Numbered from the stretch's first letter, positions 52,711-61,805 are shown. The stretch: 64,000 nt of DNA from JABDJX01 sp039942715 (GCA_039942715.1 JBDVBY010000008.1:1-64000); one strand, 5' to 3'. Numbers and translations: made by a program. Notes: generated by a model from the sequence alone, not told the origin.

Positions 52711-53160
52711 CTAGCGGTTCTCATCCAAATGCTGCCGCATCTTGCCAAGATCGCCATGCGTTCGCCGCATGATATCCAATTGCTCTGGCCCAATGATTTT
52801 TCCAAACATCGCGCTGACTTCCTGGATTGCGCCCTCGCGAAACTGCTGCCCTTTGCTCGTGAGATACACAAGTTTTGCGCGCCCATCCTTTGGATCAGGC
52901 TTCACATCGATGTATCCGCGCTCCTCTAACACTTTAAGCGAATGGGTCATCGTGTTCTTGGTGACCTGCATGGCCGATGCGATTTTGACCGGAGCCTTGC
53001 CATCACCGCGTAGGGTCAGATGATTGAGAATGGCAAAATGCGACGGATGCACCCCATCGGGCAAGGCTTGTGCCAACAACGCCGTGCTCAGCTGATTGAT
53101 GATGCCAATTTCGGTAAAAAACCCAAAGATCTCTTTTGATGTATCGTCTGTGTCGGTCAC
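52711..53160 (-). CDS. MarR-family transcriptional regulator
   Basis: 149 aa. Winged helix HFAILNHLTLRGDGKAPVKIASAMQVTKNTMTHSLKVLEERGYIDVKPDPKDGRAKLVYLTSKG is complete, with the DxR(A)K wing motif typical of MarR. It overlaps the upstream Tat nitroreductase gene by 4 bases. Likely targets are the palindromes at 54310-54345 and 52625-52640 (inference). Confidence 0.93.
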   Translation of the reverse strand: MTDTDDTSKEIFGFFTEIGIINQLSTALLAQALPDGVHPSHFAILNHLTLRGDGKAPVKIASAMQVTKNTMTHSLKVLEERGYIDVKPDPKDGRAKLVYLTSKGQQFREGAIQEVSAMFGKIIGPEQLDIMRRTHGDLGKMRQHLDENR

Positions 53161-54293
53161 ACCGCTCCGATCTTGCTTTCAATGGGCCAGCGCGGGCTGG
53201 GGGCTATGTCGGGACCGTACCCGATCCGTGCCAGCATTTGAACCGTGCCACCGTTTGGTGCAAGGCGCGCATGGGTTTGTCGATATATTTCGTCCATTTC
53301 CGGGTATTCCTGAAGCGCCTGACTGAGCGGTTGAAATCCAAGACCCTCAGCCGTGCAGGCAAGATTAACCCGCAACCAATCCGCGCCTGTCGCAATTTGT
53401 TCATCGCGCGTGTTACCGGGTGTTACCAACCAAAGATGGCCCATCGCGGTTTCGGTGTTTGCCAGAACGGCCTTTAGACCTTCGCGATAGGTTGTCGAGC
53501 TGCGGTCCAGCGATGCGTCGCGCGTCATGATGCCTGCTGTGGCCATTGCCTCAAACAGAGGGCCGCTAAAATCGATGCCGTCCGGGTTGGCGTTGACTTC
53601 CGCCTTGCCGATCCTGAACAGATCAACGCTTTCTTTATAGGTGCGCGGCGTTTCAATCTCTAAGCGCAAAGCCTCGGTTGTGAGCGCGCGCCAGGACGCA
53701 ATGTCATCGGCACGGATCGATCCGCCAAGCGTTGCAATTCGTGCTGATGACAGAATGCGCTCCAAAGCGGCCGGATTAAGTGTTTTGGACGTATCAAACG
53801 GCTCTTTGTTCGAGCGGCGCTGCATCACATGTGCCCAAAGCGGGTCTGCTTTTGTGTCGGCTTTGGTAAAGAACGCTGTTGCAACGGGTCGAGTGTCGAG
53901 CTGCTCAGTGTCAGAGCCTTCGGGGAAAAGCTTTGTGCGCACCTGATAGCCTCTGGCTTCGGCAGCCATGCGCATCAGTTCGAGAAAACAACCAAGACCA
54001 ATCGTCAGTTGCCGATCAAACGGGTCGGTGTGCGGAAGCTGCTTGTCGGTGTCAAAATAAAGCGTCAGCTCGTCTTCGCCCTCAAGCGAAACGATCCAAG
54101 GCTGGCGGTTGTGCGGATTTGGCGCAAGGATTGCGTAGGAAAGCGCGTGCATGCGGGGATCAGAATAACTGCCCGCATTTTCCCAAGGGGCCAATGCTTT
54201 GCGTGGTGTCGCCGTTGCACTGAAAACGGCAGCTCCACCTGCGGCAAACACAACGCCGCCCCCGGCCAGCTTCAAAAAATTTCGTCGGTTCAT
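53157..54293 (-). CDS. Tat-signal nitroreductase-family protein
   Basis: 378 aa. MNRRNFLKLAGGGVVFAAGG is a twin-arginine signal. The mature part has ALSYAILAPNPHNRQPWIVSL, the FMN-binding start of nitroreductase-fold proteins, and MGHLWLVTPGN and ADWLRVNLACTAEGLGFQPLSQ near the end; this layout matches the Acg-like exported nitroreductases. Substrate unknown. First gene of a two-gene unit with marR, behind two operator-like palindromes. Confidence 0.88.
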   Translation of the reverse strand: MNRRNFLKLAGGGVVFAAGGAAVFSATATPRKALAPWENAGSYSDPRMHALSYAILAPNPHNRQPWIVSLEGEDELTLYFDTDKQLPHTDPFDRQLTIGLGCFLELMRMAAEARGYQVRTKLFPEGSDTEQLDTRPVATAFFTKADTKADPLWAHVMQRRSNKEPFDTSKTLNPAALERILSSARIATLGGSIRADDIASWRALTTEALRLEIETPRTYKESVDLFRIGKAEVNANPDGIDFSGPLFEAMATAGIMTRDASLDRSSTTYREGLKAVLANTETAMGHLWLVTPGNTRDEQIATGADWLRVNLACTAEGLGFQPLSQALQEYPEMDEIYRQTHARLAPNGGTVQMLARIGYGPDIAPSPRWPIESKIGAV

Positions 54294-54309
54294 GGTATCG
54301 TTCCATTAA

Positions 54310-54345
54310 GTTCGATGTCGAACTATATATGGTGCGATATCGAAC
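54310..54345. promoter_or_regulatory. Tandem palindromic operators (MarR-type)
   Basis: GTTCGATGTCGAAC (54310-54323) and GTGCGATATCGAAC (54332-54345) are 14-bp inverted repeats centred 22 bases apart, two helical turns. They lie between the nitroreductase start (54293, leftward) and gltX (54416, rightward). The co-transcribed MarR protein is the likely ligand. Confidence 0.7.
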
Positions 54346-54415
54346 TAGTCAAGCGGGAAATGGATGGACAAAACGAGGCGCTTGTGAAAGAGCGGGCGCT
54401 TCAGGAGAAAGTGCT

Positions 54416-55744
54416 ATGACCACCACCCGTTTTGCCCCATCGCCCACCGGCTACATTCATATCGGCAATCTGCGCACGGCCTTGTTTAACTGGCTGATTG
54501 CGCGAAAAAGCGGCGGTCAATTTATCCTGCGTATTGATGATACCGACGCCGAGCGGTCGCGCGAAGAGTATGTTGACGCGATCAAAGAAGACATGGAATG
54601 GCTTGGCTTGACGTGGGATCGCGTTGAGCGCCAATCGACGCGGCTCGACCGCTACGCTGATGCGGCTGACAAACTGCGCGACCTTGGGCGTTTCTATGAG
54701 GCTTGGGAAACACCTGTTGAACTCGACCTGAAGCGCAAAAAGCAGCTGAACATGGGTAAGCCGCCTGTTTATGACCGTGCCGCGCTTGATCTGAGTGAGG
54801 ACGCAAAAGCAGCGCTTCGCTCCGAGCGCGGTCAAGGCGTTTGGCGCTTCAAGCTTGATCACCAGCGGATCAATTGGCGTGACGGTATTCTAGGCGACAT
54901 CTCCATCGATGCAGCCTCGGTCAGTGATCCCGTGCTGATCCGCGGGGACGGGCAGGTGCTTTATACAATTGCGTCGGTCGTCGATGACACTGAAATGGGT
55001 GTGACACACGTTGTGCGCGGCTCTGATCATGTGACGAACACAGCAACGCAAATCCAGATCATAGAGGCACTGGGCGGCAGCGTGCCGGATTTTGCGCACC
55101 ATTCGCTGTTGACTGGACCGCAAGGCGAAGCGCTTTCAAAACGTCTTGGAACCTTGTCGTTGCGTGATTTTCGCGAGGCGGGGATCGAACCGATGGCGCT
55201 GCTCAGCCAAATGGCACGTCTTGGGTCGTCTGAGCCGATTGAGTTGTGTGAAAATCATGATGCGCTGATTTCCGGTTTTGATCTGTCAAAATTTGGCGCG
55301 GCCCCGACGAAGTTTGACGCCGAGGATTTAAAGCCGATGACCGCTCGCGTGATCCAGTCGCTTGAGGCAAGCGATGTGGATAGCGAACTGTCCCAAGCAG
55401 GCGTTCCCGATGAATTACGCGCAGCCTATTGGACTGCTGTGCGCGGCAACACGGACGTGCGCCGCGACGCAGGTAAGTGGTGGTCGGTGTTTGAAGCTGG
55501 TGCGAGTGCAGACATTGCTGAAGAAGATCGTGATTTTGTTGTCGAGGCTTTGGCAGCGTTAGGCGAGCCGCCCTACACCTCTGAGACGTGGCGCACTTGG
55601 ACTAGCGCTGTGAAAGAAAGCTCTGGTCGCAAAGGCAAAGCGCTGTTTTTTCCGCTGCGCTTGGTGGTGACAGGACAACCGCGCGGGCCGGAAATGGCTG
55701 AAGTGATGCCTTTGTTACAGAAAAAACCGCAATTTCGTTTGTGA
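54416..55744 (+). CDS. gltX: Glutamyl-tRNA synthetase
   Basis: 442 aa from the ATG at 54416 (AGGAGAAAG upstream). RFAPSPTGYIHIGNLRTALFNWL contains the HIGH-type motif (HIGN) and ALSKRLGTLSL the KLSKR-type motif; DDTDAERSREEYVDAI follows as in GluRS. Slightly shorter than the usual 465-475 aa, like the second GluRS copy of many alphaproteobacteria, so a paralogue elsewhere is possible. A hairpin at 55799-55826 may end the message. Confidence 0.94.
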   Translation: MTTTRFAPSPTGYIHIGNLRTALFNWLIARKSGGQFILRIDDTDAERSREEYVDAIKEDMEWLGLTWDRVERQSTRLDRYADAADKLRDLGRFYEAWETPVELDLKRKKQLNMGKPPVYDRAALDLSEDAKAALRSERGQGVWRFKLDHQRINWRDGILGDISIDAASVSDPVLIRGDGQVLYTIASVVDDTEMGVTHVVRGSDHVTNTATQIQIIEALGGSVPDFAHHSLLTGPQGEALSKRLGTLSLRDFREAGIEPMALLSQMARLGSSEPIELCENHDALISGFDLSKFGAAPTKFDAEDLKPMTARVIQSLEASDVDSELSQAGVPDELRAAYWTAVRGNTDVRRDAGKWWSVFEAGASADIAEEDRDFVVEALAALGEPPYTSETWRTWTSAVKESSGRKGKALFFPLRLVVTGQPRGPEMAEVMPLLQKKPQFRL

Positions 55745-55798
55745 CTGCGGCGCACGCGAAGCGCCGATAGCCGCACTAAGAGAAGGGAAACCCTCTTT

Positions 55799-55826
55799 GA
55801 AAGCGTCCTTAACCCGGGTCGCTTTC
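55799..55826 (+). terminator. Possible terminator after gltX
   Basis: GAAAGCG (55799-55805) pairs with CGCTTTC (55820-55826) around a 14-base loop, followed by TTCCATTTCTTCTTG. Stem is modest and the T run is broken. Nothing else is recognisable in the 145-base gap to the next gene. Confidence 0.4.
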
Positions 55827-55889
55827 TTCCATTTCTTCTTGTTGAAAACACTCTTGTCATGGTTGCGCTAACAGGCCACTCTTGTGCTT

Positions 55890-56840
55890 ATGAAATCGCA
55901 TATCTTGACCATCACATTGAATCCCACTGTGGATTTTTGCACCACGTCCCCTGCCATCGAGGCAGGACCGAAACTGCGGTGCAGTGAGCCGCAAATTGAT
56001 CCCGGCGGTGGTGGAATCAATGTCGCGCGCGCAATCAAATTGCTTGGTGGACAGGCGACGGCGCTTGTGGCGATTGGGGGTGCAACGGGCGCGCATTTGC
56101 TTCAGCTTTTGGCGCTTGAGGGTGTGCCGACCGTTGCTTTTCAAGGCCCCGGAGAGACGCGCCAGTCGATGTCGGTGATTGATCAAACCAACGGAGAGCA
56201 GTTCCGCTTTGTGATGCCCGGCCCTGCCTGGCAGGACCATGATGTGCCGCGTGCGCTTACCTCGGTCGATCAATCTACGAACGAAGACACACTCGTTGTG
56301 TTGTCCGGCAGCCAACCGCCCGGGGTGGCCAAGGACTTTCCGTCAATTTTGGCCGAACACGTGGCCGGGCGCGGCGCACGGTTGATCGTGGATACTTCTG
56401 GACCTGCGCTTTTCCATTTGGCAGAGCGGCCGCACGATGCGCTTTACGTGCTGCGAATGGACGGACCTGAAGGGGAAGAATTGGCAGGGCGGCCTTTGCC
56501 GACACGCGAAGACACAGCGGAGTTTGCGGCCTCGCTGATCGACAAGGGTGTTGCGAAAATCATAATCGTGGCGCGTGGTCCAGATGGGTCGGTTTTGGCA
56601 AGCGAGAAGGGCGCGTGGCACGCTTTAAACCCTCCGGTGAAAGTGATTTCAAAGGTCGGGGCAGGCGACAGTTTTGTTGGCGCATTTACTTACGCCTTGG
56701 CGGGCAATGAGGCTCCCGAGGAATGCTTGCGCCACGGGGTTGCGGCGGCAAGTGCTGCTGTGATGACCGAGGCGACACGTCTGTGCGACCCGCAGATTAC
56801 CCAAGGGTTGCTGGATCAAACGACAATCACTCGGCTTTAG
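55890..56840 (+). CDS. PfkB-family sugar kinase (1-phosphofructokinase type)
   Basis: 316 aa from the ATG at 55890 (GTG at 55884 is an alternative). ILTITLNPTVDF and PGGGGINVARAIKLLGG are the N-terminal PfkB signature; VGAGDSFVGAFTYAL carries the catalytic Asp near residue 250. The TLNPT(V/L)D start is specific to the 1-phosphofructokinase / 6-phosphofructokinase II / tagatose-6-phosphate kinase branch. Fructose PTS genes are absent nearby, so exact substrate is open. Stop interlocks with the convergent ABC permease gene. Confidence 0.88.
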   Translation: MKSHILTITLNPTVDFCTTSPAIEAGPKLRCSEPQIDPGGGGINVARAIKLLGGQATALVAIGGATGAHLLQLLALEGVPTVAFQGPGETRQSMSVIDQTNGEQFRFVMPGPAWQDHDVPRALTSVDQSTNEDTLVVLSGSQPPGVAKDFPSILAEHVAGRGARLIVDTSGPALFHLAERPHDALYVLRMDGPEGEELAGRPLPTREDTAEFAASLIDKGVAKIIIVARGPDGSVLASEKGAWHALNPPVKVISKVGAGDSFVGAFTYALAGNEAPEECLRHGVAAASAAVMTEATRLCDPQITQGLLDQTTITRL

Positions 56841-57598
56841 CTTTTCAACCTATATCCGGTGCGGAAAATCCACCAGATCACGGCCATTGCGGCCAGTGTG
56901 AAGACGCAGATCGCGATCAGGCTGATTTCGACTGGCACATCCGACATCCCGTAAAACGACCAGCGAAAGCCGGACACCAGATAAAGCACGGGGTTGAACA
57001 GAGAGACCTTTTGCCAAAACTCTGGCAGCATGGAGATCGAGTAAAACGACCCGCCCAAGAACACCAAGGGTGTGACCACCAAAAGTGGCACTAGGTTCAG
57101 TTGTTCAAAGGTGTTTGCCCAGATGCCGAGGATGAAGCCGAGCAGGGCAAAACTAACTGCGGTCAGGATCAGAAATCCGAGCATCCAAAACGGGTGCAAA
57201 ATAGTTATATCGACGAAGAAAAACGACGTTGCCAAGATGATCAATCCGATGATTAACGATTTAAACGCGGCAGCCCCGACATAGCCCAAGACGACCTCAA
57301 ACGCGCTCAGCGGGGCTGAAAGAACTTCGTAAATGGTGCCAATAAACTTGGGAAAATAGATGCCGAAGCCCGCGTTTTGGATCGATTGCTGGAGTACTGT
57401 GAGCATGATCAGCCCGGGCACAATAAACGCGCCATAACTAATTCCGTCGATCTCTTGGATGCGGCTGCCGATGGCGGCGCCAAACACCACAAAATAGAGC
57501 GAAGTCGACAGTACAGGTGAGACCATCGATTGCACGATAGAGCGGAAAAACCGCGTCATTTCAGCGATCCAAATGGCTTTGACGCCTGCCCAGTTCAT
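56837..57598 (-). CDS. ABC-2 type exporter permease
   Basis: 253 aa with six helices; GAFIVPGLIMLTVLQQSIQNAGFGIYFPKFIGTIYEVLSAPLSAFEVVLGY is the ABC-2 (DrrB/NodJ type) core. Partner of the ATP-binding protein whose gene overlaps it by 4 bases. Substrate unknown. Confidence 0.9.
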   Translation of the reverse strand: MNWAGVKAIWIAEMTRFFRSIVQSMVSPVLSTSLYFVVFGAAIGSRIQEIDGISYGAFIVPGLIMLTVLQQSIQNAGFGIYFPKFIGTIYEVLSAPLSAFEVVLGYVGAAAFKSLIIGLIILATSFFFVDITILHPFWMLGFLILTAVSFALLGFILGIWANTFEQLNLVPLLVVTPLVFLGGSFYSISMLPEFWQKVSLFNPVLYLVSGFRWSFYGMSDVPVEISLIAICVFTLAAMAVIWWIFRTGYRLKS

Positions 57599-58521
57599 GG
57601 CGTGTCCTTTACGATATCCACAAATATGTCTTCGAGAGTGCTTTGGCTGGTTTGAATGTCATTGAGTGCCACTCCAGCGTTTTGCAACTCGCCCAGCAAT
57701 CGCGTGATCCCAGTACGCTCGCCGTGCGTGTCATAGGTGTAAGTTAGAACGCGTCCGTCTTCGGCGATGGCCAGATCAAATCCGTCCAGACAATCGGGCA
57801 GGGTGGTGACAGCATCGCGTAACTCGATGCGTAAAACCTTCTTGCCCATACGTTGCATCAACGCGGTCTTGTCTTCGACCAGCAACAAAGCCCCATTATT
57901 GATCACGCCAACTCGGTCGGCGATGGCTTCGGCCTCTTCGATATAGTGCGTGGTCAAAATGATCGTCACTCCGCCTGCGCGCAGTTTTTCAACCAGCTCC
58001 CACATATCGCGACGCAATTCGACGTCGACACCGGCGGTTGGTTCATCAAGAAACAACACGCGTGGCTCGTGGGCGAGCGCCTTAGCGATCAGCACGCGAC
58101 GTTTCATGCCGCCAGAAAGCGCGTGAATGCGCGAGTCGCGTTTTTCCCACAACGAAAGGTCGCGCAAAATTTTCTCGACCAGCGCATCATCGCGCTTTTT
58201 GCCAAACAGTCCGCGGGTAAAAGCGACTGTGTCTGCCACTTTGCTAAACGGCTCGATATTGATCTCTTGGGGCACCAGTCCGACCAGTCGGCGCGCTTGG
58301 CGATACTCGGTCACCACATCATGCCCGCCGACCCGGATTGTACCGGATGAAGGCGAAGATATCCCGCAGATCGTTGAAATCAGGGTGGTTTTCCCCGCAC
58401 CATTAGGGCCGAGCAGCGCCAGTATCTCGCCCTCAACAATATCAAGGGTGACGCCCTTCAGCGCTTCAAAGTCGCCGTCGTAGACCTTTTTCAGATCATG
58501 GATTTCAACGATAGGTGACAT
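57595..58521 (-). CDS. ABC-2 type exporter ATP-binding protein
   Basis: 308 aa from the ATG with complement at 58519-58521 (AAGGAGTAAG upstream). Walker A GPNGAGKTT, signature LSGGMKRRVLIAKAL, Walker B VLFLDEPTAGVD and switch His in LTTHYIEEAE are all intact, followed by a C-terminal extension typical of DrrA/CcmA-type drug or lipid exporters. Confidence 0.93.
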   Translation of the reverse strand: MSPIVEIHDLKKVYDGDFEALKGVTLDIVEGEILALLGPNGAGKTTLISTICGISSPSSGTIRVGGHDVVTEYRQARRLVGLVPQEINIEPFSKVADTVAFTRGLFGKKRDDALVEKILRDLSLWEKRDSRIHALSGGMKRRVLIAKALAHEPRVLFLDEPTAGVDVELRRDMWELVEKLRAGGVTIILTTHYIEEAEAIADRVGVINNGALLLVEDKTALMQRMGKKVLRIELRDAVTTLPDCLDGFDLAIAEDGRVLTYTYDTHGERTGITRLLGELQNAGVALNDIQTSQSTLEDIFVDIVKDTP

Positions 58522-58667
58522 TGGTCTTACTCCTTGCGCGGTCTCTACCGCGCTGGCGGGCAAAGGGAAACTCTCCAAATCCGTAACTGTGCTCTGCAGA
58601 AATGCATAACAATCCGCTTGTCATACTGCGGTCCGTCACTGAAAAGAAAAATCAAAGGGGTCCAGAC

Positions 58668-59816
58668 ATGAACAATCGGTGGTCGATTCTTGCGTTGTTG
58701 TTTCTGGTGCGCCTGATGATGGCCTTTCAGTTTCAGGCTGTTGCAGCCCTTTCCCCTTTCTTAGTCGAAAGTTTCGCTCTGGGTCTGGCTGACATTGGAT
58801 TGTTGATTGGTGTTTTTCTTGCGCCGGGGGTGATTGTTGCAATTCCGGGCGGTGCGATCGCCGCCCGTCTTGGGGATAAGCGAGTGGTATGTGCGGCGCT
58901 TTTGATGATGTTGGCAGGCGGCGTGATCACGGCCCTGTCCTCTGATTGGTATCTGCTGGTGTTAAGCCGTGTGCTTGCAGGTGTGGGGGGTGTGCTTTTG
59001 AATGTTGTCTCGACCAAAATGCTGGTGGATTGGTTTGCTGGGCGGGAGATCGCCACAGCGATGGCGATTTTCGTCAATTCATGGCCCATTGGCATTGCTC
59101 TTGCTTTGTTGGTTTTGCCCCCAGCTGCCGAAATGGGCGGCATCACTTTTGCATGGTGGATCGTGGTTGCAATGATCGCGGCTAGCCTTGTTTTCTATGC
59201 CGCGCTCTATCGCGCTCCTGCGGGTCTGCAAGAAGTCAGCGCGAGTCTCAAAGTAACAAAACTTCCAACCTATCCACTGACACTCGCAGGCCTGATTTGG
59301 GCGTTCTATAATACCGGCCTTGCGATGGTGTTCAGCTTTGGACCGGCGCTCTTCGTGCAAAAAGGATGGGACGCGGCGGATGCTGCCGGGATTATCAGCG
59401 CGTTTATGATTTTCTTCTCACTTGCTTTGCCGATTGGCGGCTTGATCGCTGATCGTATCGGAGCGCGTGATGCGGTGATATTCACAAGTATGTTAAGTTT
59501 CGTGGTTCTGATCCCGGTTGTTTTGTTCGGGCCCGCCGCACTGACAATTCCTTCCTTTCTGGTGGTCGCGGTTCTGTTCTCATTTGCAGCAGGGCCTGTG
59601 ATGACGCTGCCATCGGCGGTTCTGTCACCTGAAATGCGCGCCTTCGGAATGGGCGTCTTTTTCTCGATCTATTATGGCGTGATGATGATCGCCCCGCGCA
59701 TCGCTGGATCACTGGCGGATGCATCAGGAGATGTAAGCACAGCCCTGCTTTGCGGAGTTGCTGCAGCATTGGCCTGCATAGCTGCACTTTGGCTTTTCAG
59801 ACGCAATACCGTCTGA
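58668..59816 (+). CDS. Major facilitator superfamily transporter
   Basis: 382 aa from the ATG at 58668 (AAAGGGG upstream). Twelve helices; ALGLADIGLLIGVFLAPGVIVAIPGGAIAARLGDKRVV holds the loop 2-3 motif (G-x-x-x-x-R-x-G), and DRIGARDAVIFTS repeats it in the second half. Resembles the cyanate/NarK-type small MFS group; substrate unknown. Divergent from the ABC exporter genes. Confidence 0.9.
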   Translation: MNNRWSILALLFLVRLMMAFQFQAVAALSPFLVESFALGLADIGLLIGVFLAPGVIVAIPGGAIAARLGDKRVVCAALLMMLAGGVITALSSDWYLLVLSRVLAGVGGVLLNVVSTKMLVDWFAGREIATAMAIFVNSWPIGIALALLVLPPAAEMGGITFAWWIVVAMIAASLVFYAALYRAPAGLQEVSASLKVTKLPTYPLTLAGLIWAFYNTGLAMVFSFGPALFVQKGWDAADAAGIISAFMIFFSLALPIGGLIADRIGARDAVIFTSMLSFVVLIPVVLFGPAALTIPSFLVVAVLFSFAAGPVMTLPSAVLSPEMRAFGMGVFFSIYYGVMMIAPRIAGSLADASGDVSTALLCGVAAALACIAALWLFRRNTV

Positions 59817-59821
59817 CAAAG

Positions 59822-59852
59822 CAAAAACCCCGCCAGGTTTCACCGGCGGGGC
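59822..59852 (-). terminator. Rho-independent terminator of rpsD
   Basis: CCCCGCC (59828-59834) pairs with GGCGGGG (59845-59851); reading leftward a TTTTTGC run follows. It lies 26 bases after the rpsD stop and may also stop rightward transcripts of the MFS gene. Confidence 0.85.
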
Positions 59853-59877
59853 TCAATCTTAAACGCTGCAAAATAGC

Positions 59878-60498
59878 TTAGTTCTGCGCGTAATATTCGA
59901 TGACGAGGTTTGGCTCCATCAGCACTGGATAAGGCACATCGCCCAGACCAGGTGTGCGCACAAACGTCGCTGTCATTTTCGAGTGATCTGCTTCGATGTA
60001 ATCAGGTACATCACGCTCGGGCAGGCCAACAGCTTCAAGCACAAGAGCCAACTGCTTTGACTTGTCACGCACCTCGATCACATCGCCTTCTTTGACGCGA
60101 TAGGATGGGATGTTAACTTTTTGGCCGTTCACCCGCACGTGGCCGTGGTTCACGAACTGACGTGCGGCAAAGACGGTTGGCACGAACTTTGAGCGATAAA
60201 CAACCGCATCAAGACGGCGCTCAAGCAGACCAATCAGGTTCTCGCCTGTGTCACCGCGCACACGCTCGGCTTCGGCAAAAATGCGGCGGAACTGTTTTTC
60301 AGTCAGATCACCATAGTAGCCTTTAAGCTTTTGCTTGGCACGCAGCTGCAAGCCAAAGTCAGACAGCTTGCCTTTGCGGCGCTGACCGTGCTGGCCGGGG
60401 CCATATTCACGACGGTTGACTGGGGATTTTGGGCGACCCCAGATGTTTTCACCCATCCGGCGATCAAGTTTGTATTTGGCAGACGTGCGTTTGGTCAC
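59878..60498 (-). CDS. rpsD: 30S ribosomal protein S4
   Basis: 206 aa with a GTG start (complement at 60496-60498) behind GAAGGAG. TSAKYKLDRRMGENIWGRPKSPVNRREYGPGQHGQRRKGKLSDFGLQLRAKQKLKGYYG and the S4 RNA-binding domain LDAVVYRSKFVPTVFAARQFVNHGHVRVNGQKV are diagnostic. Primary 16S rRNA binder of the small subunit. Monocistronic here, away from the rpsM-rpoA cluster, as usual in alphaproteobacteria. Confidence 0.97.
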   Translation of the reverse strand: MTKRTSAKYKLDRRMGENIWGRPKSPVNRREYGPGQHGQRRKGKLSDFGLQLRAKQKLKGYYGDLTEKQFRRIFAEAERVRGDTGENLIGLLERRLDAVVYRSKFVPTVFAARQFVNHGHVRVNGQKVNIPSYRVKEGDVIEVRDKSKQLALVLEAVGLPERDVPDYIEADHSKMTATFVRTPGLGDVPYPVLMEPNLVIEYYAQN

Positions 60499-60541
60499 GG
60501 CTGATCTCCTTCTTAAGGCCCGCGTTTGGGCGTGAAGGGCG

Positions 60542-60574
60542 TTGTCCTCCTCCTCGGATTTTGCCGAGGCGACA
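60542..60574 (-). promoter_or_regulatory. Hairpin in the rpsD leader
   Basis: CCTCGG (60552-60557) pairs with CCGAGG (60564-60569) around ATTTTG, with outer TGTC/GACA complementarity. It lies 45-75 bases before the rpsD start. A ribosomal-protein leader structure is conceivable; nothing more can be shown. Confidence 0.4.
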
Positions 60575-60664
60575 GGTTTCCCCTTGCAGGGTCCACCAAC
60601 ACCAATGAAGAGCGCCGTATAGAACCGACCAACAGGCCTGTCAACGCTGCATTTATTCAGTCTA

Positions 60665-60736
60665 CAAATACTTTGGGGTCGTCTGGAGGGGCAGCACTCC
60701 TTCCGTTGGTCGGCGCATCACAGGTGCGGCGAAATC
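60665..60736 (-). repeat. Dispersed GC-hairpin repeat, copy 5 (long form, degenerate)
   Basis: CAAATACTTTGGGGTCGTCT then GGAGGGGCAGCACTCCTTCC, then TTGGTCGGCGCATCA and AGGTGCGGCGAAATCA. It matches the copy at 50156-50223 along about 70 bases, but with changes in the right arm that weaken the hairpin. It lies at the 3' end of the leftward Hint gene, overlapping nothing else. Confidence 0.65.
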
Positions 60737-61805
60737 AGGCCACGGCAGGCAAGAGCGCTGCTTCTGCGCGTGTCAGAACACGTCGTGACGGTGCACCGTA
60801 GCAATTGGTGTCAAATTCCAGCTCAGGCATCACATCGTAAAGCCGCAACCGCTGTTCTTCAGCGATAGCATCAAGGCGCGCAGCGGCGGGATGAAAGCTT
60901 TCGGTTTCCACGCCGTTTGCGACCAGAACATGATGATCCGGTAGCATCAGGTGAATATACGTTACCGATTTAGCTGCCATGTCACGCGTCACACCGCTGC
61001 CGTCGATCAAGTCGCGCGCAGCCACCAGCACTTCGGCTTCGCCCCAAAGCGCGCGGGCCGCATCGCCCTCGACGAGCATTTTGTGATCTGGCGAGACGAT
61101 TAAATCCCCACCCGGACGCCCCGCACCAAGCGCATTTTCGCGAATGCGCACAGGGCGCAGATCAGGCATGGCATAAAGCCGCGCGCCAGAAACATTGCGG
61201 TTGCCCACCCAAAGCACCTCTTCGGTGCCGTTGTCCTTGGTGATCACCTTGTCGCCAGCCACCAGTTCTTCCACTAAGCGCGGCCCGTTCGGCGTTTCCA
61301 AGAATGTCCCCGGCGTAAAACAGACCACGCCTTCAACGGGTTCGCTCACCCGTGTTGGCATTGCTGGCGCCGTTACGCCTTCGGTGACACACAATGGGAC
61401 GTTGCGCGGTGGCATTGCGCCTGCAAACATTAAAAGTGGGTGCGCGATTTCGGGCATGTCGATGAGTGTGGCGACCCAATTGCGGCGACCATCCGAAAGC
61501 GTGAACGAGCGATCAAAGGCCATGATTTCTTCGGCAAATGGCGCGCGCGCACCTTCTTGTGCCAAAGCGCGCGCAACAATGCGCCGCGCGCTGGCGGCAG
61601 CGCGCCGTCTGTGCATTTCGCGCGACTCATTTGGATAAGCGCCGCTAACACCGCCAGTGGCCCCATCGATACGCACCGGCTCACCGCGCCATATCCACAT
61701 CGCTCCGGCATCCAATGCCGAGGCTGGTGCTCCCGCTAGTCCGTCGATCTCGGTCTGTGACCAAGAGATGACGTACGTGCCCTCTGGACCCGTCATCATG
61801 CTCAT
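60735..61805 (-). CDS. Hint-domain protein (Hedgehog/intein-type)
   Basis: 356 aa from the ATG with complement at 61803-61805 (GAGGCAG upstream). The first 165 residues are unassigned; from there CFTPGTFLETPNGPRLVEELVAGDKVITKDNGTEEVLWVGNR begins a Hint domain with the nucleophilic Cys-start, ISPDHKMLV-type block (VSPDHKMLVEG) and DHHVLVANGVETESFHP. Such proteins are numerous in Rhodobacterales. No Hedgehog signal or C-extein is present; the autoprocessing role is unproven. Confidence 0.85.
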   Translation of the reverse strand: MSMMTGPEGTYVISWSQTEIDGLAGAPASALDAGAMWIWRGEPVRIDGATGGVSGAYPNESREMHRRRAAASARRIVARALAQEGARAPFAEEIMAFDRSFTLSDGRRNWVATLIDMPEIAHPLLMFAGAMPPRNVPLCVTEGVTAPAMPTRVSEPVEGVVCFTPGTFLETPNGPRLVEELVAGDKVITKDNGTEEVLWVGNRNVSGARLYAMPDLRPVRIRENALGAGRPGGDLIVSPDHKMLVEGDAARALWGEAEVLVAARDLIDGSGVTRDMAAKSVTYIHLMLPDHHVLVANGVETESFHPAAARLDAIAEEQRLRLYDVMPELEFDTNCYGAPSRRVLTRAEAALLPAVA

